NCBI GenBank assembly: GCA_951799425.1
Contig: OX637397.1
Coordinates: forward strand, 42,016,409 to 42,080,408
Origin: Ilex aquifolium
Lineage: Eukaryota; Streptophyta; Magnoliopsida; Aquifoliales; Aquifoliaceae
Length of the DNA: 64,000 nt
Reading direction: 5' to 3'
The notes under the pieces: generated by a model
Databases searched by the model: none
Seen by the model: the letters and a program-made list of their open reading frames with translations, nothing else
Told to the model about the DNA's origin: nothing
Made by a program: the position numbers and the translations under genes
In this document: positions 26,958 to 40,209 of the stretch, piece after piece
Layout of the letters: every line of letters starts with the position of its first letter
Position numbering within the stretch: the stretch's first letter is position 1

Positions 26958-29900
26958 ACATAACTTTTTACTCCGGTCTCTGATTAAGTTGATTCTTGCG
27001 GCATTGTAAAGAATTCTTGAATCCCTAACCATTTTATTCACATCAAAAGTCACGAAAAATCCTCTAGCACGGGCTATATTGTAACGCAAATTTGGTGTAA
27101 TAAGTAGTCCTCCTTTAAAATGAAATAGTCTATCGGACATAACATTTTCTCCCGAACTCGGATTGAGCTAATTCTTGCGGCATTGTAAAGAGAACTTGAA
27201 ACCCTAACCAATATATTGAGATCAAAATTGGTGATTCATCTTCTAACAAGTTCGAAATGGTGATGGAAGTTTGGTATAGTTGGCAATTCGCCTCCACAAG
27301 GAAAAAAAAGTAATTCCCATTCATTCTTATTTCTGACATAACTGTTTACTCCGGTCTCTGATTAAGTTGATTCTTGCGGCATTGTAAAGAATTATTGAAT
27401 CCCTTACCATTTTATTCACATCAAAAGTCATGAAAAATCCTCTAGCATGGGCTATATTGTAACGCAAATTTGGTGTAGTAAGTAGTCCTCCTTTAAAATG
27501 AAATAGTCTATCGGACATAACATTTTCACCCGAACTCGGATAGAGCTAATTCTTGCAGCATTTTAAAGAGAACTTGAAACCCTAACCAATATATTCAGAT
27601 CAAAATTGGTGATTCATCTTCTAACAAGTTCGAAATGGTGATGGAAGTTTGGTATAGTTGTCCATTCCCCTCCACAAGGAAAAAAAAGTAATTTCCCATT
27701 CTTTCTTATTTCTGACATAACTTTTTACTCCGGTCTCTGATTAAGTTGATTCTTGCGGCATTGTAAAGAATTCTTGAATCCCTAACCATTTTATTCACAT
27801 CAAAAGTCACGAAAAATCCTCTAGCACGGGCTATATTGTAACGCAAATTTGGTGTAATAAGTAGTCCTCCTTTAAAATGAAATAGTCTATCGGACATAAC
27901 ATTTTCTCCCGAACTCGGATAGAGCTAATTCTTGTGGCATTTTAAAGAGAACTTGAAACCCTAACCAATATATTCAGATCAAAATTGGTGATTCATCTTC
28001 TAACAAGTTCGAAATGGTGATGGAAGTTTGGTATAGATGGCCATTCGCCTCCACAAGGAAAAAAAAGTAATTCCCATTCATTCTTATTTCTGACATAACT
28101 GTTTACTCCGGTCTCTGATCAAGTTGATTCTTGCGGCATTGTAAAGAATTATTGAATCGCTTACCAATTTATTCACATCAAAAGTCATGAAAAATCCTCT
28201 AGCATGGGCTATATTGTAACGCAAATTTGGTGTAGTAAGTAGTCCTCCTTTAAAATGAAATAGTCTATCGGACATAACTTTTTCACCCGAACTCGGATTG
28301 AGCTAATTCTTGCCGCATTTTAAAGAGAACTTGAAACCCTAACCAATATATTCAGATCAAAATTGGTGATTCATCTTCTAACAAGTTCGAAATGGTGATG
28401 GAAGTTTGGTATAGTTGTCCATTCCCCTCCACAAGGAAAAAAAAGTAATTTCCCATTCTTTCTTATTTCTGACATAACTTTTTACTCCGGTCTCTGATTA
28501 AGTTGATTCTTGCGGCATTGTAAAGAATTCTTGAATCCCTTACCATTTTATTCACATCAAAAGTCATGAAAAATCCTCTAGCATGGGCTATATTGTAACG
28601 CAAATTTGGTGTAGTAAGTAGTCCTCCTTTAAAATGAAATAGTCTATCGGACATAACATTTTCACCCGAACTCGGATAGAGCTAATTCTTGCAGCATTTT
28701 AAAGAGAACTTGAAACCCTAACCAATATATTCAGATCAAAATTGGTGATTCATCTTCTAACAAGTTCGAAATGGTGATGGAAGTTTGGTATAGTTGTCCA
28801 TTCCTCTCCACAAGGAAAAAAAAGTAATTTCCCATTCTTTCTTATTTCTGACATAACTTTTTACTCCGGTCTCTGATTAAGTTGATTCTTGCGGCATTGT
28901 AAAGAATTCTTGAATCCCTAACCATTTTATTCACATCAAAAGTCACGAAAAATCCTCTAGCACGGGCTATATTGTAACGCAAATTTGGTGTAATAAGTAG
29001 TCCTCCTTTAAAATGAAATAGTCTATCGGACATAACATTTTCTCCCGAACTCGGATTGAGCTAATTCTTGCGGCATTGTAAAGAGAACTTGAAACCCTAA
29101 CCAATATATTGAGATCAAAATTGGTGATTCATCTTCTAACAAGTTCGAAATGGTGATGGAAGTTTGGTATAGTTGGCAATTCGCCTCCACAAGGAAAAAA
29201 AAGTAATTCCCATTCATTCTTATTTCTGACATAACTGTTTACTCCGGTCTCTGATTAAGTTGATTCTTGCGGCATTGTAAAGAATTATTGAATCCCTTAC
29301 CATTTTATTCACATCAAAAGTCATGAAAAATCCTCTAGCATGGGCTATATTGTAACGCAAATTTGGTGTAGTAAGTAGTCCTCCTTTAAAATGAAATAGT
29401 CTATCGGACATAACATTTTCACCCGAACTCGGATAGAGCTAATTCTTGCAGCATTTTAAAGAGAACTTGAAACCCTAACCAATATATTCAGATCAAAATT
29501 GGTGATTCATCTTCTAACAAGTTCGAAATGGTGATGGAAGTTTGGTATAGTTGTCCATTCCCCTCCACAAGGAAAAAAAAGTAATTTCCCATTCTTTCTT
29601 ACTTCTGACATAACTTTTTACTCCGGTCTCTGATTAAGTTGATTCTTGCGGCATTGTAAAGAATTCTTGAATCCCTAACCATTTTATTCACATCAAAAGT
29701 CACGAAAAATCCTCTAGCACGGGCTATATTGTAACGCAAATTTGGTGTAATAAGTAGTCCTCCTTTAAAATGAAATAGTCTATCGGACATAACATTTTCT
29801 CCCGAACTCGGATTGAGCTAATTCTTGCGGCATTGTAAAGAGAACTTGAAACCCTAACCAATATATTGAGATCAAAATTGGTGATTCATCTTCTAACAAG

Positions 29901-30743
29901 TTCGAAATGGTGATGGAAGTTTGGTATAGTTGGCCATTCGCCTCCACAAGGAAAAAAAAGTAATTCCCATTCATTCTTATTTCTGACATAACTGTTTACT
30001 CCGGTCTCTGATTAAGTTGATTCTTGCGGCATTGTAAAGAATTATTGAATCCCTTACCATTTTATTCACATCAAAAGTCATGAAAAATCCTCTAGCATGG
30101 GCTATATTGTAACGCAAATTTGGTGTAGTAAGTAGTCCTCCTTTAAAATGAAATAGTCTATCGGACATAACTTTTTCTCCCGAACTCGGATTGAGCTAAT
30201 TCTTGCGGCATTGTAAAGAGAACTTGAAACCCTAACCAATATATTGAGATCAAAATTGGTGATTCATCTTCTAACAAGTTCGAAATGGTGATGGAAGTTT
30301 GGTATAGTTGACCATTCCCCTCCACAAGGAAAAAAAAGTAATTTCCCATTCTTTCTTATTTCTGACATAACTTTTTACTCCGGTCTCTGATTAAGTTGAT
30401 TCTTGCGGCATTGTAAAGAATTCTTGAATCCCTAACCATTTTATTCACATCAAAAGTCATGAAAAATCCTCTAGCATGGGCTATATTGTAACGCAAATTT
30501 GGTGTAGTAAGTAGTCCTCCTTTAAAATGAAATAGTCTATCGGACATAACATTTTCACCCGAACTCGGATAGAGCTAATTCTTGCAGCATTTTAAAGAGA
30601 ACTTGAAACCCTAACCAATATATTTAGATCAAAATTGGTGATTCATCTTCTAACAAGTTCGAAATGGTGATGGAAGTTTGGTATAGTTGTCCATTCCCCT
30701 CCACAAGGAAAAAAAAGTAATTTCCCATTCTTTCTTATTTCTG
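26958..30743. repeat. Two related 5-dimer blocks, 1893-bp period
   Basis: Dimers 72-76 (26958-28850) read D2, D3, D2, D4, D1t and dimers 77-81 (28851-30743) read D2, D3, D2, D3, D1. The rare tail ggcaattcg occurs in the beta of the first dimer of each block (27282 and 29175, 1893 bp apart), which shows common origin. The D4 at 28093 is the last D4 in the window and has its own change (taccaattt), and the D1t after it is the last D1t. Confidence 0.75.
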
Positions 30744-33393
30744 ACATAACTTTTTACTCCGGTCTCTGATTAAGTTGATTCTTGCGGCATTGTAAAGAAT
30801 TCTTGAATCCCTAACCATTTTATTCACAACAAAAGTCACGAAAAATCCTCTAGCACGGGCTATATTGTAACGCAAATTTGGTGTAATAAGTAGTCCTCCT
30901 TTAAAATGAAATAGTCTATCGGACATAACATTTTCTCCCGAACTCGGATTGAGCTAATTCTTGCGGCATTGTAAAGAGAACTTGAAACCCTAACCAATAT
31001 ATTGAGATCAAAATTGGTGATTCATCTTCTAACAAGTTCGAAATGGTGATGGAAGTTTGGTATAGTTGGCCATTCGCCTCCACAAGGAAAAAAAAGTAAT
31101 TCCCATTCATTCTTATTTCTGACATAACTGTTTACTCCGGTCTCTGATTAAGTTGATTCTTGCGGCATTGTAAAGAATTATTGAATCCCTTACCATTTTA
31201 TTCACATCAAAAGTCATGAAAAATTCTCTAGCATGGGCTATATTGTAACGCAAATTTGGTGTAGTAAGTAGTCCTCCTTTAAAATGAAATAGTCTATCGG
31301 ACATAACTTTTTCTCCCGAACTCGGATTGAGCTAATTCTTGCGGCTTTGTAAAGAGAACTTGAAACCCTAACCAATATATTCAGATCAAAATTGGTGATT
31401 CATCTTCTAACAAGTTCGAAATGGTGATGGAAGTTTGGTATAGTTGACCATTCCCCTCCACAAGGAAAAAAAAGTAATTTCCCATTCTTTCTTATTTCTG
31501 ACATAACTTTTTACTCCGGTCTCTGATTAAGTTGATTCTTGCGGCATTGTAAAGAATTCTTGAATCCCTAACCATTTTATTCACATCAAAAGTCACGAAA
31601 AATCCTCTAGCACGGGCTATATTGTAACGCAAATTTGGTGTAATAAGTAGTCCTCCTTTAAAATGAAATAGTCTATCGGACATAACATTTTCTCCCGAAC
31701 TCGGATTGAGCTAATTCTTGCGGCATTGTAAAGAGAACTTGAAACCCTAACCAATATATTGAGATCAAAATTGGTGATTCATCTTCTAACAAGTTCGAAA
31801 TGGTGATGGAAGTTTGGTATAGTTGGCCATTCGCCTCCACAAGGAAAAAAAAGTAATTCCCATTCATTCTTATTTCTGACATAACTGTTTACTCCGGTCT
31901 CTGATTAAGTTGATTCTTGCGGCATTGTAAAGAATTATTGAATCCCTTACCATTTTATTCACATCAAAAGTCATGAAAAATCCTCTAGCATGGGCTATAT
32001 TGTAACGCAAATTTGGTGTAGTAAGTAGTCCTCCTTTAAAATGAAATAGTCTATCGGACATAACTTTTTCTCCCGAACTCGGATTGAGCTAATTCTTGCG
32101 GCATTGTAAAGAGAACTTGAAACCCTAACCAATATATTGAGATCAAAATTGGTGATTCATCTTCTAACAAGTTCGAAATGGTGATGGAAGTTTGGTATAG
32201 TTGACCATTCCCCTCCACAAGGAAAAAAAAGTAATTTCCCATTCTTTCTTATTTCTGACATAACTTTTTACTCCGGTCTCTGATTAAGTTGATTCTTGCG
32301 GCATTGTAAAGAATTCTTGAATCCCTAACCATTTTATTCACATCAAAAGTCATGAAAAATCCTCTAGCATGGGCTATATTGTAACGCAAATTTGGTGTAG
32401 TAAGTAGTCCTCCTTTAAAATGAAATAGTCTATCGGACATAACATTTTCACCCGAACTCGGATAGAGCTAATTCTTGCAGCATTTTAAAGAGAACTTGAA
32501 ACCCTAACCAATATATTTAGATCAAAATTGGTGATTCATCTTCTAACAAGTTCGAAATGGTGATGGAAGTTTGGTATAGTTGTCCATTCCCCTCCACAAG
32601 GAAAAAAAAGTAATTTCCCATTCTTTCTTATTTTTGACATAACTTTTTACTCCGGTCTCTGATTAAGTTGATTCTTGCGGCATTGTAAAGAATTCTTGAA
32701 TCCCTAACCATTTTATTCACAACAAAAGTCACGAAAAATCCTCTAGCACGGGCTATATTGTAACGCAAATTTGGTGTAATAAGTAGTCCTCCTTTAAAAT
32801 GAAATAGTCTATCGGACATAACATTTTCTCCCGAACTCGGATTGAGCTAATTCTTGCGGCATTGTAAAGAGAACTTGAAACCCTAACCAATATATTGAGA
32901 TCAAAATTGGTGATTCATCTTCTAACAAGTTCGAAATGGTGATGGAAGTTTGGTATAGTTGGCCATTCGCCTCCACAAGGAAAAAAAAGTAATTCCCATT
33001 CATTCTTATTTCTGACATAACTGTTTACTCCGGTCTCTGATTAAGTTGATTCTTGCGGCATTGTAAAGAATTATTGAATCCCTTACCATTTTATTCACAT
33101 CAAAAGTCATGAAAAATTCTCTAGCATGGGCTATATTGTAACGCAAATTTGGTGTAGTAAGTAGTCCTCCTTTAAAATGAAATAGTCTATCGGACATAAC
33201 TTTTTCTCCCGAACTCGGATTGAGCTAATTCTTGCGGCTTTGTAAAGAGAACTTGAAACCCTAACCAATATATTCAGATCAAAATTGGTGATTCATCTTC
33301 TAACAAGTTCGAAATGGTGATGGAAGTTTGGTATAGTTGACCATTCCCCTCCACAAGGAAAAAAAAGTAATTTCCCATTCTTTCTTATTTCTG
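29608..33393. repeat. 5-dimer HOR, two copies of 1893 bp, with shared private mutations
   Basis: Copies 29608-31500 and 31501-33393 both read D2, D3, D1, D5, D3. Two rare changes are shared at exactly 1893 bp spacing: ttctctagc instead of cctctagc in the last D3 (about 31224 and 33117), and gcggctttgt in the following beta (31341 and 33234). The left block starts with cttacttctg, the right with cttatttctg, so the left boundary lies after that point. This is a different 5-dimer order from the one at 3102. Confidence 0.83.
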
Positions 33394-35665
33394 ACATAAC
33401 TTTTTACTCCGGTCTCTGATTAAGTTGATTCTTGCGGCATTGTAAAGAATTCTTGAATCCCTAACCATTTTATTCACATCAAAAGTCATGAAAAATCCTC
33501 TAGCATGGGCTATATTGTAACGCAAATTTGGTGTAGTAAGTAGTCCTCCTTTAAAATGAAATAGTCTATCGGACATAACATTTTCACCCGAACTCGGATA
33601 GAGCTAATTCTTGCAGCATTTTAAAGAGAACTTGAAACCCTAACCAATATATTTAGATCAAAATTGGTGATTCATCTTCTAACAAGTTCGAAATGGTGAT
33701 GGAAGTTTGGTATAGTTGTCCATTCCCCTCCACAAGGAAAAAAAAGTAATTTCCCATTCTTTCTTATTTCTGACATAACTTTTTACTCCGGTCTCTGATT
33801 AAGTTGATTCTTGCGGCATTGTAAAGAATTCTTGAATCCCTAACCATTTTATTCACAACAAAAGTCACGAAAAATCCTCTAGCACGGGCTATATTGTAAC
33901 GCAAATTTGGTGTAATAAGTAGTCCTCCTTTAAAATGAAATAGTCTATCGGACATAACATTTTCTCCCGAACTCGGATTGAGCTAATTCTTGCGGCATTG
34001 TAAAGAGAACTTGAAACCCTAACCAATATATTGAGATCAAAATTGGTGATTCATCTTCTAACAAGTTCGAAATGGTGATGGAAGTTTGGTATAGTTGGCC
34101 ATTCGCCTCCACAAGGAAAAAAAAGTAATTCCCATTCATTCTTATTTCTGACATAACTGTTTACTCCGGTCTCTGATTAAGTTGATTCTTGCGGCATTGT
34201 AAAGAATTATTGAATCCCTTACCATTTTATTCACATCAAAAGTCATGAAAAATCCTCTAGCATGGGCTATATTGTAACGCAAATTTGGTGTAGTAAGTAG
34301 TCCTCCTTTAAAATGAAATAGTCTATCGGACATAACTTTTTCTCCCGAACTCGGATTGAGCTAATTCTTGCGGCATTGTAAAGAGAACATGAAACCCTAA
34401 CCAATATATTCAGATCAAAATTGGTGATTCATCTTCTAACAAGTTCGAAATGGTGATGGAAGTTTGGTATAGTTGTCCATTCCCCTCCACAAGGAAAAAA
34501 AAGTAATTTCCCATTCTTTCTTACTTCTGACATAACTTTTTACTCCGGTCTCTGATTAAGTTGATTCTTGCGGCATTGTAAAGAATTCTTGAATCCCTAA
34601 CCATTTTATTCACATCAAAAGTCATGAAAAATCCTCTAGCATGGGCTATATTGTAACGCAAATTTGGTGTAGTAAGTAGTCCTCCTTTAAAATGAAATAG
34701 TCTATCGGACATAACATTTTCACCCGAACTCGGATAGAGCTAATTCTTGCAGCATTTTAAAGAGAACTTGAAACCCTAACCAATATATTTAGATCAAAAT
34801 TGGTGATTCATCTTCTAACAAGTTCGAAATGGTGATGGAAGTTTGGTATAGTTGTCCATTCCCCTCCACAAGGAAAAAAAAGTAATTTCCCATTCTTTCT
34901 TATTTCTGACATAACTTTTTACTCCGGTCTCTGATTAAGTTGATTCTTGCGGCATTGTAAAGAATTCTTGAATCCCTAACCATTTTATTCACAACAAAAG
35001 TCACGAAAAATCCTCTAGCACGGGCTATATTGTAACGCAAATTTGGTGTAATAAGTAGTCCTCCTTTACAATGAAATAGTCTATCGGACATAACATTTTC
35101 TCCCGAACTCGGATTGAGCTAATTCTTGCGGCATTGTAAAGAGAACTTGAAACCCTAACCAATATATTGAGATCAAAATTGGTGATTCATCTTCTAACAA
35201 GTTCGAAATGGTGATGGAAGTTTGGTATAGTTGGCCATTCGCCTCCACAAGGAAAAAAAAGTAATTCCCATTCATTCTTATTTCTGACATAACTGTTTAC
35301 TCCGGTCTCTGATTAAGTTGATTCTTGCGGCATTGTAAAGAATTATTGAATCCCTTACCATTTTATTCACATCAAAAGTCATGAAAAATCCTCTAGCATG
35401 GGCTATATTGTAACGCAAATTTGGTGTAGTAAGTAGTCCTCCTTTAAAATGAAATAGTCTATCGGACATAACTTTTTCTCCCGAACTCGGATTGAGCTAA
35501 TTCTTGCGGCATTGTAAAGAGAACATGAAACCCTAACCAATATATTCAGATCAAAATTGGTGATTCATCTTCTAACAAGTTCGAAATGGTGATGGAAGTT
35601 TGGTATAGTTGACCATTCCCCTCCACAAGGAAAAAAAAGTAATTTCCCATTCTTTCTTATTTCTG
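32258..35665. repeat. 3-dimer HOR (D1, D5, D3), three copies of 1136 bp
   Basis: Copies are 32258-33393, 33394-34529 and 34530-35665. D5 recurs at 32637, 33773 and 34909, 1136 bp apart each time. The first copy overlaps the end of the preceding 5-dimer HOR, so the 3-dimer block was probably amplified from its D1-D5-D3 tail. Private changes include cttatttttg near 32630 and ctttacaatg near 35069. The same triplet reappears at 41726 and 45513. Confidence 0.8.
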
Positions 35666-38600
35666 ACATAACTTTTTACTCCGGTCTCTGATTAAGTTGA
35701 TTCTTGCGGCATTGTAAAGAATTCTTGAATCCCTAACCATTTTATTCACATCAAAAGTCATGAAAAATCCTCTAGCATGGGCTATATTGTAACGCAAATT
35801 TGGTGTAGTAAGTAGTCCTCCTTTAAAATGAAATAGTCTATCGGACATAACATTTTCACCCGAACTCGGATAGAGCTAATTCTTGCAGCATTTTAAAGAG
35901 AACTTGAAACCCTAACCAATATATTCAGATCAAAATTGGTGATTCATCTTCTAACAAGTTCGAAATGGTGATGGAAGTTTGGTATAGTTGTCCATTCCCC
36001 TCCACAAGGAAAAAAAAGTAATTTCCCATTCTTTCTTATTTCTGACATAACTTTTTACTCCGGTCTCTGATTAAGTTGATTCTTGCGGCATTGTAAAGAA
36101 TTCTTGAATCCCTAACCATTTTATTCACATCAAAAGTCACGAAAAATCCTCTAGCACGGGCTATATTGTAACGCAAATTTGGTGTAATAAGTAGTCCTCC
36201 TTTAAAATGAAATAGTCTATCGGACATAACATTTTCTCCCGAACTCGGATTGAGCTAATTCTTGCGGCATTGTAAAGAGAACTTGAAACCCTAACCAATA
36301 TATTGAGATCAAAATTGGTGATTCATCTTCTAACAAGTTCGAAATGGTGATGGAAGTTTGGTATAGTTGGCCATTCGCCTCCACATGGAAAAAAAAGTAA
36401 TTCCCATTCATTCTTATTTCTGACATAACTGTTTACTCCGGTCTCTGATTAAGTTGATTCTTGCGGCATTGTAAAGAATTCTTGAATCGCTAACCATTTT
36501 ATTCACATCAAAAGTCATGAAAAATCCTCTAGCATGGGCTATATTGCAACGCAAATTTGGTGTAATAAGTTGTCCTCCTTTAAAATGAAATAGTCTATCG
36601 GACATAACTTTTTCTCCCGAACTCGGATTGAGCTAATTCTTGCGGCATTGTAAAGAGAACTTGAAACCCTAACCAATATATTGAGATCAAAATTGGTGAT
36701 TCATCTTCTAACAAGTTCGAAATGGTGATGGAAGTTTGGTATAGTTGGCAATTCGCCTCCACAAGGAAAAAAAAAGTAATTCCCTTTCATTCTTATTTCT
36801 GACATAACTGTTTACTCCGGTCTCTGATTAAGTTGATTCTTGCGGCATTGTAAAGAATTATTGAATCCCTTACCATTTTATTCACATCAAAAGTCATGAA
36901 AAATCCTCTAGCACGGGCTATATTGTAACGCAAATTTGGTGTAGTAAGTAGTCCTCCTTTAAAATGAAATAGTCTATCGGACATAACATTTTCACCCGAA
37001 CTCGGATAGAGCTAATTCTTGCAGCATTTTAAAGAGAACTTGAAACCCTAACCAATATATTCAGATCAAAATTGGTGATTCATCTTCTAACAAGTTCGAA
37101 ATGGTGATGGAAGTTTGGTATAGTTGTCCATTCCCCTCCACAAGGAAAAAAAAGTAATTTCCCATTCTTTCTTATTTCTGACATAACTTTTTACTCCGGT
37201 CTCTGATTAAGTTGATTCTTGCGGCATTGTAAAGAATTCTTGAATCCCTAACCATTTTATTCACAACAAAAGTCACGAAAAATCCTCTAGCACGGGCTAT
37301 ATTGTAACGCAAATTTGGTGTAATAAGTAGTCCTCCTTTAAAATGAAATAGTCTATCGGACATAACATTTTCTCCCGAACTCGGATTGAGCTAATTCTTG
37401 CGGCATTGTAAAGAGAACTTGAAACCCTAACCAATATATTGAGATCAAAATTGGTGATTCATCTTCTAACAAGTTCGAAATGGTGATGGAAGTTTGGTAT
37501 AGTTGGCCATTCGCCTCCACAAGGAAAAAAAAGTAATTCCCATTCATTCTTATTTCTGACATAACTGTTTACTCCGGTCTCTGATTAAGTTGATTCTTGC
37601 GGCATTGTAAAGAATTATTGAATCCCTTACCATTTTATTCACATCAAAAGTCATGAAAAATCCTCTAGCATGGGCTATATTGTAACGCAAATTTGGTGTA
37701 GTAAGTAGTCCTCCTTTAAAATGAAATAGTCTATCGGACATAACTTTTTCTCCCGAACTCGGATTGAGCTAATTCTTGCGGCATTGTAAAGAGAACATGA
37801 AACCCTAACCAATATATTCAGATCAAAATTGGTGATTCATCTTCTAACAAGTTCGAAATGGTGATGGAAGTTTGGTATAGTTGACCATTCCCCTCCACAA
37901 GGAAAAAAAAGTAATTTCCCATTCTTTCTTATTTCTGACATAACTTTTTACTCCGGTCTCTGATTAAGTTGATTCTTGCGGCATTGTAAAGAATTCTTGA
38001 ATCCCTAACCATTTTATTCACATCAAAAGTCATGAAAAATCCTCTAGCATGGGCTATATTGTAACGCAAATTTGGTGTAGTAAGTAGTCCTCCTTTAAAA
38101 TGAAATAGTCTATCGGACATAACATTTTCACCCGAACTCGGATAGAGCTAATTCTTGCAGCATTTTAAAGAGAACTTGAAACCCTAACCAATATATTCAG
38201 ATCAAAATTGGTGATTCATCTTCTAACAAGTTCGAAATGGTGATGGAAGTTTGGTATAGTTGTCCATTCCCCTCCACAAGGAAAAAAAAGTAATTTCCCA
38301 TTCTTTCTTATTTCTGACATAACTTTTTACTCCGGTCTCTGATTAAGTTGATTCTTGCGGCATTGTAAAGAATTCTTGAATCCCTAACCATTTTATTCAC
38401 ATCAAAAGTCACGAAAAATCCTCTAGCACGGGCTATATTGTAACGCAAATTTGGTGTAATAAGTAGTCCTCCTTTAAAATGAAATAGTCTATCGGACATA
38501 ACATTTTCTCCCGAACTCGGATTGAGCTAATTCTTGCGGCATTGTAAAGAGAACTTGAAACCCTAACCAATATATTGAGATCAAAATTGGTGATTCATCT

Positions 38601-40209
38601 TCTAACAAGTTCGAAATGGTGATGGAAGTTTGGTATAGTTGGCCATTCGCCTCCACATGGAAAAAAAAGTAATTCCCATTCATTCTTATTTCTGACATAA
38701 CTGTTTACTCCGGTCTCTGATTAAGTTGATTCTTGCGGCATTGTAAAGAATTCTTGAATCGCTAACCATTTTATTCACATCAAAAGTCATGAAAAATCCT
38801 CTAGCATGGGCTATATTGCAACGCAAATTTGGTGTAATAAGTTGTCCTCCTTTAAAATGAAATAGTCTATCGGACATAACTTTTTCTCCCGAACTCGGAT
38901 TGAGCTAATTCTTGCGGCATTGTAAAGAGAACTTGAAACCCTAACCAATATATTGAGATCAAAATTGGTGATTCATCTTCTAACAAGTTCGAAATGGTGA
39001 TGGAAGTTTGGTATAGTTGGCAATTCGCCTCCACAAGGAAAAAAAAAGTAATTCCCTTTCATTCTTATTTCTGACATAACTGTTTACTCCGGTCTCTGAT
39101 TAAGTTGATTCTTGCGGCATTGTAAAGAATTATTGAATCCCTTACCATTTTATTCACATCAAAAGTCATGAAAAATCCTCTAGCACGGGCTATATTGTAA
39201 CGCAAATTTGGTGTAGTAAGTAGTCCTCCTTTAAAATGAAATAGTCTATCGGACATAACATTTTCACCCGAACTCGGATAGAGCTAATTCTTGCAGCATT
39301 TTAAAGAGAACTTGAAACCCTAACCAATATATTCAGATCAAAATTGGTGATTCATCTTCTAACAAGTTCGAAATGGTGATGGAAGTTTGGTATAGTTGTC
39401 CATTCCCCTCCACAAGGAAAAAAAAGTAATTTCCCATTCTTTCTTATTTCTGACATAACTTTTTACTCCGGTCTCTGATTAAGTTGATTCTTGCGGCATT
39501 GTAAAGAATTCTTGAATCCCTAACCATTTTATTCACAACAAAAGTCACGAAAAATCCTCTAGCACGGGCTATATTGTAACGCAAATTTGGTGTAATAAGT
39601 AGTCCTCCTTTAAAATGAAATAGTCTATCGGACATAACATTTTCTCCCGAACTCGGATTGAGCTAATTCTTGCGGCATTGTAAAGAGAACTTGAAACCCT
39701 AACCAATATATTGAGATCAAAATTGGTGATTCATCTTCTAACAAGTTCGAAATGGTGATGGAAGTTTGGTATAGTTGGCCATTCGCCTCCACAAGGAAAA
39801 AAAAGTAATTCCCATTCATTCTTATTTCTGACATAACTGTTTACTCCGGTCTCTGATTAAGTTGATTCTTGCGGCATTGTAAAGAATTATTGAATCCCTT
39901 ACCATTTTATTCACATCAAAAGTCATGAAAAATCCTCTAGCATGGGCTATATTGTAACGCAAATTTGGTGTAGTAAGTAGTCCTCCTTTAAAATGAAATA
40001 GTCTATCGGACATAACTTTTTCTCCCGAACTCGGATTGAGCTAATTCTTGCGGCATTGTAAAGAGAACATGAAACCCTAACCAATATATTCAGATCAAAA
40101 TTGGTGATTCATCTTCTAACAAGTTCGAAATGGTGATGGAAGTTTGGTATAGTTGACCATTCCCCTCCACAAGGAAAAAAAAGTAATTTCCCATTCTTTC
40201 TTATTTCTG
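35666..40209. repeat. 6-dimer HOR, two copies of 2272 bp
   Basis: Copies 35666-37937 and 37938-40209 read D1, D2, D6, D7, D5, D3. The rare ccacatgg (instead of ccacaagg) is at 36381 and 38653, 2272 bp apart. D6 and D7 first appear here. D6 joins tgtttact, gaatcgctaacc, attgcaacg and taagttgtcc; D7 follows a ggcaattcg tail with a nine-A run and ccctttcatt. The nine-A run restores the base lost elsewhere, so the D6 dimer length is 379 rather than 378. Confidence 0.87.
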
